From NCBI RefSeq assembly GCF_907164915.1, contig NC_061870.1, positions 24,279,348 through 24,343,347 of the forward strand: DNA of 64,000 bases, read 5' to 3'. This DNA comes from Impatiens glandulifera. Taxonomy: Eukaryota; Streptophyta; Magnoliopsida; Ericales; Balsaminaceae. Position numbers and translations under genes: made by a program. Positions within the stretch are counted from its first letter, which is position 1; each line of letters opens with the position of its first letter. The notes beneath the pieces are model-generated. The model was not told the origin of the DNA and searched no databases. It saw only the letters and a program-made list of their open reading frames with translations. Positions 19,521-31,830 of this stretch are shown here, piece by piece.

Positions 19521-19594
19521 TTTTTTTCTCTCAACTAGCCATGTGGCAAGTAAAATTCGTGGCCTTATTTTCGAACCTTCGTTGAGAATATCAT
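19521..19594 (-). repeat. Right terminal inverted repeat of the MULE
   Basis: This is the inverted, diverged partner of 16941-17026, with GAAAATAAGGCCACGAATTT and CTCAACGAAGG on the minus strand. Confidence 0.65.
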
Positions 19595-21499
19595 TTCTTT
19601 AATATTAATTAGCAAACTTTGATTATGATACAAAACTATTAAATGAGATTGTAAATGTAACACTCTCTCTGACCTCTTCTCCACTATCCTTAAAATAAAT
19701 ACATGCAATAAAAAATTAAAATAAAAGAAACACCATTTTTTTATTTTTTTTTATGTATAATCAAAGAAAAGATGTAGTGGATAGGAATAGAGATTGACCC
19801 ATATCTCTTTTTTATTTAAAGAATTGGACACAACCATTTTATGTTTGAATATATATTATTTTAGATTTTTTGATCAATTTTTTTTTTATTTTAAATATAA
19901 TATATAATGGAGAAAATATATTTCATGAAGAAAAAAAAAAGATACAAGTTATTTTAATCTGATTGATGAGATGAATATTGAAAATTATTCCGATAATCCA
20001 ATTCTAACAATAAAATAGTGGCAGAAAAACAAGTGAACAATTTTTTTTTTTTGTAAAGAAAGGTAATAATAGGAAAAACTATATTAAGGGGAAAAAAATA
20101 ACTTCTAATTACTCTTGCCCTTAACTACATCAAATATGGATTCATAAATAAAGTAAAAAGCCAATTATCTAGCTCCTAATTAAAAGCCTATTAGTATTAT
20201 TAGAAGTTTTTACAATAATTTATTATTATAAATTTTCTCATTTACAAAAATATAATCACATTAAATTAATAAATAATTAATTTTTAAATACATCATTTTG
20301 ATAATAAATATAATGAATAAGTGTAATTATTTAATGAAAATAATGGATCAATGAAATTATTTTATCCTTTCAAGAAGAAAACATTGATATGTTAGTTAAT
20401 TATGAAAATGTAACAATCATTCATTAAGATCGGTTTTTTTTTTTACGAAAGTTATTTGTACCAACTATCTTAGTCTCGTCGGTAAAACTCATACGGTCTT
20501 CACAGACTATACTAGATATTAATGGCATCGTCATGGCACGTTTGTCAACGTTGCTCGTCGGCATAGCTCATTTCTACACATGTTTACGAGATTTCTGTCT
20601 GAGGGATTTTTCCAATCATCAATCATATGTTTTTTTTGTTAGTGTGTGTTGAATAAAATAAAATCAAACTTTTTGCACTACATTAACATGGTTACATATT
20701 AGGAATATGATTCCAATAAGCTATTTTTATTGCAAACAAACACATTCCAAGTCCAAATATTTAAACTTGGCCCCCTTTTAAAACAATTAATACCCGACCC
20801 AAATTAGAAGAGGGTTATTCTCTACTCGAATAATTGGTTTACATGAATAGTAAATACTTTAGTCCTTACTCTATCAGCAAGAGGGATTGTGCATGGATTA
20901 ATGATTAATTAAAGGGTTTTAATGACTCCACTAAGAAATTATGTTGATTATTAATGCACTTTTTTTAGTGGTCATGACAACATGAGCATATATAAGCCAG
21001 TAACTAATAGGAAATTAGGAATATAAGCATATGCTTCAATATCTCATATGAATGTTGGTCAGATGCATGTATATATAGATCAAATGGTGCACCTTAATTG
21101 GTGGATATATTATTTTGATAAGCATTATGCTTGATCATGGTTCACCTTTATTATTTTTAATGAACCACTAACTATTTGGATAAAATCAATCGAGAATTCA
21201 ATGTCAATACTAGAATTTTGCAAAAAAAAAAAAAACAATCTTAATCGACTAAACACAAAAGAATAGTGACATTCACTCGTTAAGACTCATCTAGTAACTC
21301 ATATGACAAGAACGAAAGTAAAAACAAATTTTCGATAGTTTTAAAGTTTAAAATATATTTCACATAAAATTTACTCATAAGTTGAAATGTAAAAATTCTA
21401 GTCACATATGAGATCTAAGGTGAGTGAGTTGAGGGCATTACTTTATTGAAGTTTAAAGTATATTCATAGAGAATATACTCTTAAGTTGCACTAGTTTCA
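19595..21499. other. AT-rich intergenic DNA
   Basis: No gene or clear transposon is visible. About 20455-20590 is less AT-rich and has short phrases such as GTCTCGTCGGTAAAACTCAT, but no ORF or terminal repeat. Confidence 0.55.
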
Positions 21500-21790
21500 A
21501 AAAGGCTATTCGGTGACATTTTTTCCTTTCTATCGCTATTGATATAAAAAATAAAACTAATTTAATAAATATTTATTGAAACCTCGAAAGCAATAGTGAT
21601 GCCTAACATGGGTTAGCCACGGAAGTTATAGCAAGGACTAGAGACTGGTCTAACTACCGTTACCATTAACCCTTAGCGACGCTAATTTGAACAATAATAT
21701 CATTTTTCCTTTCTCATTTTGACATTAGCGACGAATGATACAAGCGTCACTAATTTCATTAACAATTCGAGTTCCGTTTTGATGTTTAAA
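21500..21790. repeat. Possible CACTA-type subterminal remnant
   Basis: The phrase TTAGCGACG and its complement CGTCACTAA recur (about 21673, 21724, 21747) with related GGTTAGCCACGG. No termini are visible. The assignment is weak. Confidence 0.25.
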
Positions 21791-24700
21791 TCGATGTATT
21801 TAGACTAACTCATAACAATTATTGTCATAACATACTTTGAATTGGTTTTAATTTTCGTAAATTACACGTGGCTTTAATGGTACCATGCATTATAAACTAG
21901 TGGAAAAATAAATTCACTTTTTAAAAAATAAAAGAAATTAGATATCGAGCTTCTCATTTTCTTTTTCCCTGCACCTTAGGTTCTCCTTTAAGGGAAAGAT
22001 ACCCATACTAAATTATTGTTACCATATTAATAAAAGAATAAAAACAAATAAAGAAGAGTTAGTAGAACTAGTGGTAGATTATCACCATCTTATATTTTTG
22101 AATTAATAAAAGGTTTATAGATAATTAATTTGTGGCACAAGGAGGTGGTCAGCTGATCATAGGAGAACATTCACATGTGTGTCTAATCTATCAATACCAT
22201 TCATTCATTCATAAAGCTAACTTTAATACAAGGTAATTTGGTCACCCTAAAGAAATTAGGTCGAATAAATTCTAAGAGAGTTAAAGGAAACGTAACTCAC
22301 ATGGCAACTAATATACTTTCCTATTTCGGTTTTAAATTGCAATAATATGATCATTTATTTAGCTTAATGGGGAAATGACATAACACATATAGTTCAAAAA
22401 TTAAAATAAAAGTAGAGAAAAAAAGAAGAAGAAAGAAATAAAGTATCCTCCACTTCTCTAACGCATAATTAAGGTTGAGATTCTCGAAACTATTGAGCTA
22501 AACTTCAAGTTTCTAAATTGAATTTATGAAAACTCAATAGTAAAGATTACGTGATTAATTTGCCTTAACTTCTTGGTTTTAATAAAATATATACATAATT
22601 AGCAAATCTTGGCATATTAAATGTTTAAGTTTGAATTTCAAATTGAATGCAATAAAAGAAAGTTTTTCAGAAAAAAATAGTTGCTAGATTGGTCTTTTGT
22701 CTTATAGAGTCTTAATGATATATAACTTTATTTTTTTTCCCTAAGCTTATTTTTAGGATAACTTTATAAATCAGAGTGTGAAACGAACATTAAATATTTA
22801 TTTTTTAAATAAAACTCCTACTATTAAACTGACTTGTGAAATTGAGTTTGAGTGATTTTATTGAATTATATATTTGCATTACGTATAATTTTGTTTGAAT
22901 TATATATTAGCCCATCCTTTTATTTTATTTTATAACAAACCCACTAAATAGATTATTATTTTATTCTTGTTTTTTTATTCAATTTTAATGGAAGCTATTT
23001 ATAAAATATATATATAGTCTAATTTACACAAGGTGACTTGAATGACCTATCAAGTGACGCCCTCACTGTTCTCTGTTTGAGATAACAAAATTTAATAAAC
23101 AAGACATTCTTCTTTTTTCCAATACAATTGTTTATTTAAATAATTTTGCTTGATTATAAAAATATGATTGTTTTTGGGAAAGACTACAAATATTAATATA
23201 TAATGAGAAGAAATATAAAGTATTTTGATATTTTTTTTATAATTTGATTGATGAAAAAAATGTTGAAATATGATAGAATTTGTTTAAATAATCCTATCCT
23301 AACATGGTCTTAAAGATAGATTGGTGCCTTTTCCACTTGTTTATATTGATATATATCACATCTATTGTTATAAGCCACGCGGCGACCCTTCTTAATAATA
23401 TCACGCAAAAAAAATTATGTTGTTTTCAACCTCATTTTTTTACTCTATATAAACACGCTGGTAAAAGAGTTATTTTTTAAAATTAAATTAAAGAAATGAG
23501 GTTAAGATGACGGTATTTATTTACCATCAACGTCAATCTCATTTTTTACTCTAAAATAAGTGTACCATCTTTGACAAGTTTTTATTTATTGTTTTTACTC
23601 TTTTACAAGTAAAAATTCCCTAAAACGATGGTATTTATTTACATGTTAAAAATGAAGTATTTTGTTTGTTAGGTGCCAACGTTAGGAAGTTGACACTAGA
23701 TTGTCGCTAAAGGTTATCAAGGATAGGCATCTAATATTAACGATGATTTATTTTAACCTATACATATTATTGAATTATTTACCATAGTTAATGCTTAATA
23801 TATACCTATCATTGATACTAATCTTTTAACGACAGTTTAGTATATATAACAACCATTTATATTTTCCATAGCATAAATAAGAAACTATAATGACACTGTT
23901 TAACTTGTTTATTGGCATCGAGTTTCTTTTTTCCGTCAAGTGTCGTCTATACCTATCTGTTTTTGCATGTTTTGGTGGCGAACCAATCTAGTTTTTGGTA
24001 TGTCTAAAGGTTGTTAGAAACAATGCTTGAAGGCCTTGGCTCATTTATATGACAAATGCAGTTTAGGCTATAATTAGGGATGAACAAATTATTCGAATAA
24101 CCGATTACCTCGTTAAAATCGAACCGAACTGTAAGTGCAACTGAATAACTTTTAATCCATTTAAACCGAATAAACTAATTAATTTACTCTTAAAACAGAG
24201 ACTAGATAGAAGAGTGTAGGATTTGATAAATATTTAATGGATGGGTTTTGAACAGATTAAACATAAATTGTATTTAATCTAACTAATCATTCAATTGTAC
24301 ATTTATTGTTGAAAAAGAAACGAGTATTAAACAACCTAAACAAATTCTTCTAAAATTTTAATGTGAGAAATGTTGAACATATTTTCTCTATCTTAGAGAA
24401 TGAAAAAGACAACATACTTAGACTTTTATAATTGCTAGTATTACACTATATAATTGTATTGTAATTGATTTTTAACATTATATTAATTGTTTTATGTGCT
24501 TCAAAAATAAAAATGATATAAAATGAGAAATGTTACTAAACTTATTGTTATATTTTTATTTTTGTAGAAAAATGTATTTATATCTGAATAAATTGATCAG
24601 TTTGAAAGTAAAATCGGTTATGAATATTAAATTTTATATAATAATTTTTTTAATATATTTTATTTAAAAATCCAAGTCCAAAATGATCATCTAAGTCCTG

Positions 24701-25188
24701 GAGAGAATGTTTATTTAGATCAACATCTCAAAGTTAAAAAAGAAAATATTAGTTAATAAAATATAATAATATTTGAAATATTTTTAATTAAATAAATAAA
24801 ATATAATTTATATTTAATAATTAAATTTTAATTAATAAAGTAAATAACTTCTTCCGTCAAACCAGTGATTTGGACTCTTGAGTATGGAAAATGACAGCCG
24901 CTACTAGTATTGACATTTTTTTTATTGAAATGAAATGGTTGTGAGAGAAAAAAAAATTGAAAAAGTAAAATTCATTAAAATTTGAATTTTATAAAGTAAA
25001 AAAGTAATTCATTAAAATTTGAATTTTACTTTGTTTATACAAATTTTTTAGGCACGTTTTAGCTTTTGTGAAACTTTGGAAAAGTGACGTTAGCAGAGCT
25101 CGTTTAGTAGTTTGAGATTTTTATTTGATCTTTTTGAGGAAAAAAAAAAAATTGTGAGATAGAAAAATATGTTATTTTTCTTTAGGTG
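21791..25188. other. AT-rich intergenic DNA with weak transposon remnants
   Basis: No gene is supported. Near 23490-23640 the phrase GACGGTATTTATTTACCATC and relatives are repeated, possibly an old inverted-repeat element. Near 24075 TTAGGGATGAACAAATTATT resembles the left end of a plant hAT nonautonomous element, but no right end is seen. Confidence 0.45.
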
Positions 25189-25196
25189 AGTTCGTA

Positions 25197-26326
25197 TAGG
25201 GCTGCAAATGAGTCAAGCCGCTCGTGAGCTACTTGTGAGCCGCTCGGTCAAATCTCGATTTGAGCTTGACTTTAATCGAGTTCGAGCCGAGCTCGAGCTG
25301 ACTCGTTTAATATTCGAGCCGAACTCGAGCTCATATAATACTTGATCGATGACTTGTCGAGTTTTTTCGAGCATAATAATATAATATATATTTTTTTTAT
25401 TTTTTTTTAATATTAAAATTTAAAACAATATTTTTTCTCTTTCCTCCTCTCTTTTCAAAGCCCATATAATAAAGGCTCAATCCATATTATTATATTATAT
25501 TATCTAAAGCAAAAACCCTAATTTCAATTTACATATCTCTTCATCTTTTTTTTTTCCTTCTCTCTTCCGTTTTCAAAATTTCTTATTCTTCATCGTCGTT
25601 TCATCTTTTTCTTCAAGCATTTCATCTTCTTTTTATCTTCTTATTCTTTTGCATTTCATCTTCTTATCTTCTTATTCTTTTTCACCATTTCATTTTTTTT
25701 TTTTCTTTTTTCGTCCTTACTATTTCTTTCACTCATTGATAATAGATTGATTTCATTTTTCATATTATTTTTCATCTACAATATTTCTCTCATTCATTCA
25801 CAAGACTTACAGGTAATTGAAATTTATCTATTTTGACTTCTACTATAGATAACTTTGATTTTATTATATATGATGAGAAACTAATGCTTAAGGATGAATA
25901 TAGAAAAACACTAATATTATATATATATATATATATAAAAGAATGAAATTATATTAGAGGTTGGATAAATATAGAAACATTATTATATATAATGATTTTC
26001 AATTTATATCAGGATTTATATAAAATGATTTTCAATTTATATTATGGTTGGATTAATGATAGAAAAAATATGTAAATAAAGATATAATAATTAGTATATA
26101 ATATTATATAATATCAAAGAAGATAAAAATTGTTAATATATTATATACAATATTGAAAGAGATAAAAAAATTGTTAATATATTATATATAATAAAAATTA
26201 AAAAAAAATGTTAGTATATATTTTATATATTATATGAAGGGATAAAAAAATTATAGTATATATATTATATATAATATATTTAGAGGAAAAATGAATTTAT
26301 AAGATTAATAGTATATTATAATTTTT

Positions 26327-26370
<44 letters not shown>

Positions 26371-27014
26371 AATTAGTAGATTCTAACTATAAATAAGTTT
26401 ATAAATATTTTTTTGGCACTATTTACTTCTTAATATATAATTCTTAATATATAAGTTAAATTTTAGATATTTTTTAACATATATTTTTATATTAATTATT
26501 TTTAAACTTAAACATTTCATATTATTGACTGTTAAGTGCGTGTTATGCTTGAAGAAAAGACTTAAAAAAGATTAATATATTGATTGTTCAAACAATTTAT
26601 ATTATTTTGTACTTTAGTTTTGAAATTTTATGTTTTAGAATTTTGATTAGTAACGGTGGTCTGATGTTTTAAAGTTTGGATTTTGTACTATAATTTTTGA
26701 AATTTTGAATATTTATGATTGTTTAATATTTTATTTTGAAATATAATGTTTTAAATGTTGAATAGGTATGAAAGTTTGATATTTTCATTTTGAAAATAAA
26801 TTTGGGTTTGGGTTTGAGCTCGAGCTCGAGCTTGAGTTTGAAAATTTAATTTTAGTTCAAACTTTTCGAATCAAGCCGAGCTTGTAGGTTAATAGTCGAG
26901 CTCGAGTTCGAGCTCAAATTTATAAACTCGTTCGAGTCGAGCTAATAAATACTAAATCGAGTCGAGCTCGAGCTCAAGCTGATTCGAGCTCGACTCGGCT
27001 CATTTGCCGCCCTA
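25197..27014. mobile_element. Non-autonomous hAT transposon, 1.8 kb
   Basis: The ends are TAGGGCTGCAAATGAGTCAAG on the left and, inverted, TAGGGCGGCAAATGAGCCGAG on the right. The flanks AGTTCGTA and AGTTCGTG are an 8-bp target duplication with one change, the hAT hallmark. Both subterminal regions are packed with GAGCTCGAG and CGAGCCGAG words, typical sites for hAT transposase. The centre contains AAGCCCATA and AAACCCTAA followed by a long CT-rich leader (25470-25750), which looks like the promoter of a lost transposase gene, then AT-rich filler with (TA)n. No transposase ORF remains, so it would need a helper. Confidence 0.88.
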
Positions 27015-27022
27015 AGTTCGTG

Positions 27023-28504
27023 TAATCTTAAGTATCTCAGTTGGCTTCGATTCTGAAAACAAAATAAGAAACATAATTCTGAAGGAGAGGATATGCATAG
27101 AGTGAATCAAATGTAGGTATGATATCGATATGAAAACACCTCCTAAACCGAAGGATCCTTCTTGTCGACACAAATTAATGGAGATTCAGAAAACCACACC
27201 AAAACACTAAGGACGATCTATCGTCTCGAAAGTACACCGATAGTCGATATCTTTTAATTTAAAAATAAAATTCATTTTTCAATGGATCTATCAGTAGTAT
27301 ATGTGAATATTTTTGTTAAAATTATCTGAATTAGATTTTAATTTAAATTGTGATAAAATAAATTTGAATACTGAAGCGTACCTTAATTGTAATCATGAAT
27401 TTTATCTTTCTTTAGAATGAAAATGGTCTTTAATCTCTTATTTTCTTAGACTTCTTTAGAAAGAATGGTTCTTCCAATTTGATGAGTACGTTAATAGTTT
27501 CTCTCTGTTGATGGGGACACAAATGAGAAATGATCGTACTTCAAATATGGATCATTACCGTTACAAAATAACCAACATTAAGTTAGTTATTATAATTTGA
27601 TTATTTTTAATTTAGCCCTTCATAAAATTAGAAATAGTATTATCACTTTATATTCATGATAAACTCAATTTCATATTAAATCACATTATTTTGACTTATA
27701 TTAAATATGACATTTGTACAATTATTTATTATACTAATAACCATATAAATTTAAACATATTTTTCCATAAGTTACCGAAAAGGTAGGACTATATATTTTC
27801 TTAGAAAACCATATGGACAAATTCGAATATTCAATTCATATTTTTTCTTTTCCTTTCATATTTTTTCTTTTCTTCTGCTGTTTTTTTTTTTATGTTGGAA
27901 CATTGCAAATATGTAACTATATCTATTTTATCTTGTAAAAAGGCCTTGATTTAAAAAAAAAAATAGTTTAATTTGTGAACAAAAGTTCTATTTTGAAAAA
28001 GTTGTAATTGTAAGAAATAAATAAGAATAAGATAGAAATCAAAATCTCAAAGTAAAAATGACGAATCAATATCTTCTTTTTTAGGTTAGGTGAAGGATGA
28101 GATTTGAACCCCTCATTATGCACCCAAAGACACACCACATGATCAATTAACATGTTAGGTAGGACATCCCATATATCATGAACATAAATCTTAGTTATGA
28201 ACAATTAAAGGATTTACTATAGCAGTTTAGCAAAGTGGTTATGTATTATGTATTCTAAATTATAAAAGAAAAGGGGAAACATTGCAATTGGTTGGCCATT
28301 ACTTTAATCCACATCTCTTTGTCCTTGAAGATATTGATATCAAATATCATGTATGGGTGGAGAACATGCATAGAACTCATAGAAAAGGGTAGTTGAAAAA
28401 AGAACAAGATTAAGAGATATAACTTACACATGTCATGCTTATTTTTCAGAGACTGAAAAACAACACTTTTAGTACAAGCAGATTGCAAAGACCACGAATT
28501 AAAG
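27023..28504. other. AT-rich intergenic DNA with a SINE-like scrap
   Basis: No gene is supported. Around 28090-28165 the minus strand has GGGGTTCAAATCTCATCC preceded by AATTGATCATGTGGT, resembling the tRNA-derived head of a SINE. Confidence 0.4.
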
Positions 28505-28700
28505 TAGGTCTAAATGATCCATTCTTCTAGCCTAACAATAAAAAGAGGTAGATACTTCCGGTCCGCAGTCTCTTTAAGGTCCTGGGTTAAAACTCGTCAG
28601 ACGACAAGTGCAATTCATCTGATTAAATTAATTAAGTAGATTTACAAGTTATGTGTCTAACCCGCGGTGATTAATCGCACTCTGAAAAAGAAACGAACCT
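28505..28700 (+). mobile_element. Diverged tRNA-derived SINE copy
   Basis: The segment TTCTAGCCTAACAATAAAAAG followed by CTGGGTTAAAACTCGTCAGACG parallels 38640-38940 (TCTAGTCTAGCAGTAACA and GGGTTCGAATCCGTCAGACG). The A and B box equivalents are degenerate. It is probably an old copy of the same SINE family. Confidence 0.5.
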
Positions 28701-29664
28701 AGTATTCAAAAAAAAAGTTCTAAATGATAAGGATTCAACTTAGGCTACCAACAAAGTGTCTTTCTATTAAAAAAAATGCGTAAACTTGTATTAGGGACAA
28801 AAGCTCGGGGATACATAACACCTATTAGTGAGAACTAAATCCGAAACATTTGATTTCTTATGCAAGATTTTTGTCTCTGAACTAACCAATAAGATTAAGT
28901 GAAAACACAAAATTAACACAACTAAAGTCTTTAGATTAGTCGTACAACAAAATTACAAACAATTGGAATAAAATACTAGCACTGACTAGAGTACATAGGA
29001 GGTGGATTCTACTTTTTGGAAGAAATAAAGAGATAAATGATCACATGGGGTTAATCTAACTAGTCATGACTTGCTTTATACGACACAAACCTTTTCTTTA
29101 TTACATGTCTTTGTCCTTAGAAAAAGCTATCATTTTTTTCTCATATCTTCTCCTTCAACCTAGTAAATTCAAGGCATAAATTGTCTTGTCAATATTATTT
29201 GTTGGAATCAAACATGTCTTAATAAATAAAGTCATCCTACTTCAGGGTAATTAAGTAGTGATACAAATCAATTTCAATTCCTATAACATAATTGAAGTAT
29301 CCATTCAAGCAATTCTATTGAAAATGCTTGATCAAATTAGTTTCTTGGCCGACCTTAATTGGAAAAGTGGATCATAAAGTTTAGTGTCATATTTAATTTT
29401 GCATTTGAACCCACTACGATAGCAATGTCTTAAAAAATCTTTACTATAAAATAAATAAGTTTGTAATTTTTTAATGAGATACTTGAAAAATGTTTACAAA
29501 ATTTGATTATAATAATTAATTAGAGTCAATGTCTTAAAAATCTTTACTATCAAATAAAATGATTCCAGTACAGATAAAAATAACATTAATAATAATAATT
29601 TTATTTATTTATTAAATGGAAGTATATCTCATGTTTTTACCATTAATCTAAATAATAGGTCATG
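28701..29664. other. AT-rich intergenic DNA
   Basis: Nothing recognisable apart from short internal duplication around ATGTCTTAAAAAATCTTTACTAT (about 29426 and 29530). Confidence 0.5.
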
Positions 29665-30185
29665 CAGAGCGGAATAGGAGTCTCACTTACTCTTACCCTA
29701 ACACTATGATTGAGTGATTGCGATTTGGAGCTTATTATGAAATAGGTATATGGTATTCAGTGAGTTATGTCACAATTTATTGTTAGCCGTTAAAAGAGTG
29801 GATAAAGACAGTAAACTTGACTGGTCTTAGTCATTAGACCCTAACCCCGTTTATTTTCTAGTGAATTATTTGGATGAAATGAACCGAAGGACATTTAGTG
29901 AACGTTGTCGTCCGAGTCGTTTAATAAATATATAATTCTATTATTATGAAAATCGGGGAAGTTTAATTGGGTAAACCAGTCGATGCGGTTAGGGAACTAA
30001 TTGAACTTCTTGAGAATGTTTGTGCTGGTTAAAGTTTGTTATGTTTTGTTTATTTCTTCTTTGTTTATTGGTGAACATTTTTGTATCGTTTTTTTAATTA
30101 CGGTTTTTTCTTAATTTTCTTTACGATGTTTTTGTCGTTAAACTTGAACGACTCTCATTTATATAATTTTGCATGAATATTTAAA
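29665..30185 (+). mobile_element. LINE 3' end fragment
   Basis: It aligns in order with the minus strand of about 55330-54810: GTCTCACTTACTCTTAC with the zinc-finger end of the ORF, GGATAAAGACAGTAAACTTG, then the 3' untranslated phrases TCTATTATTATGAAAATC, GTTTTTGTCGTTAAACTTG and CGACTCTCATTTATAT. The open frame is broken. It is a 5'-truncated, decayed LINE insertion of the same family. Confidence 0.7.
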
Positions 30186-30799
30186 AAAAATACAATTAAT
30201 CTAAATAATTAAAGTGAATATGAAACTGAGGATCGATTGAGTCGGCTTTAAAAAGAAAAATTCATACTAAAATAATTAAATATTGAGACAAGATAATTAG
30301 AAACGCCTAAAACTAAAATGAGTTAAATTTGAGCGGAAAACTTTATTAAATTTGTTAATTTATACAATTAATGTATATTTTAAAACACCTATAATGTCTT
30401 CAATGGAAGTTACAGTAATCTTTATCGAATGTCATCATGAAAGATTCCTACCTTAAAAAATAGAAGAAAAAAAATATATTTTTTAAAACCATATTTGTAA
30501 GCACTACAATTTTACTACATAATCTATAAATTTGAAATAATTAGTTTTAAAATAAGACCAAAATAAATAAAATGAAATCATTTGAGATAAATGTTGTATT
30601 TATTTTATCCAAAATTAATTTTAAGAGAGATTAAATAAATTAAATAAGTAATATGGAATAAATGTTAAATCCATTTAAATCTCAAATTAATTATTTATAA
30701 AATCTCAATTTTTTTAAAATAAAATTGACAATACAAATATTTATATATATTAAAATAATTTTGTACGATGAAATAAGCGAAAAGAGTGAAGAAAAATTA
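30186..30799. other. AT-rich intergenic DNA
   Basis: No feature visible. Confidence 0.55.
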
Positions 30800-31830
30800 A
30801 TTTCGAACAAGCTCCAATGGTAAAAAAAAATTATTGTGATCAAGTGCAGTCGTCTGCAGCAAACCACGCAGTCATCCAATGCACAATTGACCTCCATCCA
30901 ACTAGCGTCGACCCCTACAACGGAAGTCAAACGCTTTCGTGCAACACCAAATCAACCAACGCCCGAAGCAATGTCGTTAGCCTAAATGCGAACGAAACGC
31001 TAGACGATAACAGAACGTAGACAGAATGCCCAGACGTGCATCTACGACCTTGGATCGTCTTCTTTCTCGCGATGATAAATAAACATCAGACAAAACTTTT
31101 GATTTTTCAAAAGTGGAACTCGATCGATACTTCATCAAACAAGTTAATTTAAAGGCTGAAATGATCATCCTAGCTTGATGATCATTACACCTATGATCAT
31201 AGGTTCAATCGTAACTTGAATGGATGAGGACGATCGAAACCAAACAAAATTCAATAATGACATTTTGTCTCAAATTCGATACACTTGCTCCTTCAAGCGA
31301 TTTAGGGAGGCTAAAAAGCTTCCCCAAGCAAGACAAAGGCAAGAATCATAATCCTTGTGTAAAGCTCTGAAGCTCGGTTCTGAATCATCAAGAAGCTTTA
31401 TAAAGAGTTTAGGAGTGTATTCCAACTCACTTTTTGTTCGTCCTCTTCCCGATTAAATGATGCTTTGGGGTGATGATGATAATTGTGTTCTACATGAAGA
31501 GACGAACATCCCCATTCCTTGGGATCGAATAATCGAGGCTCTTGACGAAATCCAAAACCTACACAGGTGTTCTTGAAGGCAACCGAGGAATTTTTCCTTG
31601 GCTTGATTTTTTACCGAGAAAATCAGTCAGACCCTACTTCCGATCGAGAAAATTCAGTTTGGCTTGGTTTCGATTGAGAAAACCAGCCAAACATGTCTTT
31701 CGACCGAGAATTTGCGCTAGCGACCGAGAATCAACTCCCGCGTTGACTGGGCACCTATGCCCGTTGAACTTAGACCGAATCAAACCCAAACACATGCGAC
31801 TGACTTGTTTCACGATCTAGACACATACTT
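30800..31830. other. Compositionally distinct island, unassigned
   Basis: This kilobase is clearly richer in G and C than its surroundings and starts and stops abruptly. It contains several variants of CGACCGAGAA or CGATCGAGAA near 31607-31730, CGATCGAAACC near 31233, and a cluster of TGATCA palindromes (31160-31204). Open frames at 30817-31020 and 31542-31820 show no domain or conserved motif I know. It may be part of an LTR retrotransposon leader or LTR, but no primer site, terminal repeat or protein domain supports that. Confidence 0.45.

Larger units (their letters stand above)
16941..19594. mobile_element. Mutator-like element with inverted minisatellites
   Basis: About 80 bp at the left edge (AATGATAAATTCAACAAAAG, then GAAAATAAGGTCACGAAT) match, inverted, the right edge (19594-19521), giving degenerate terminal inverted repeats. 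Inside are two arrays of TTTCGGGACC-type minisatellites in opposite orientations (17440-18055 and 18608-19170) flanking a FAR1-type DNA-binding fragment (18099-18404). FAR1-type domains occur in Mutator-like transposases and the host factors derived from them, so a MULE is the best assignment. The catalytic transposase domain is missing. I find no clear 9-bp target duplication, so the exact ends are uncertain by a few bases. A small element at 35684-35940 has similar inverted repeats. Confidence 0.7.

Noticed and set aside
31542..31820. 92-codon ORF with many Arg and Pro residues
   Set aside because: It reflects repeated CGACCGAGAA-type DNA words and no protein family is recognised.
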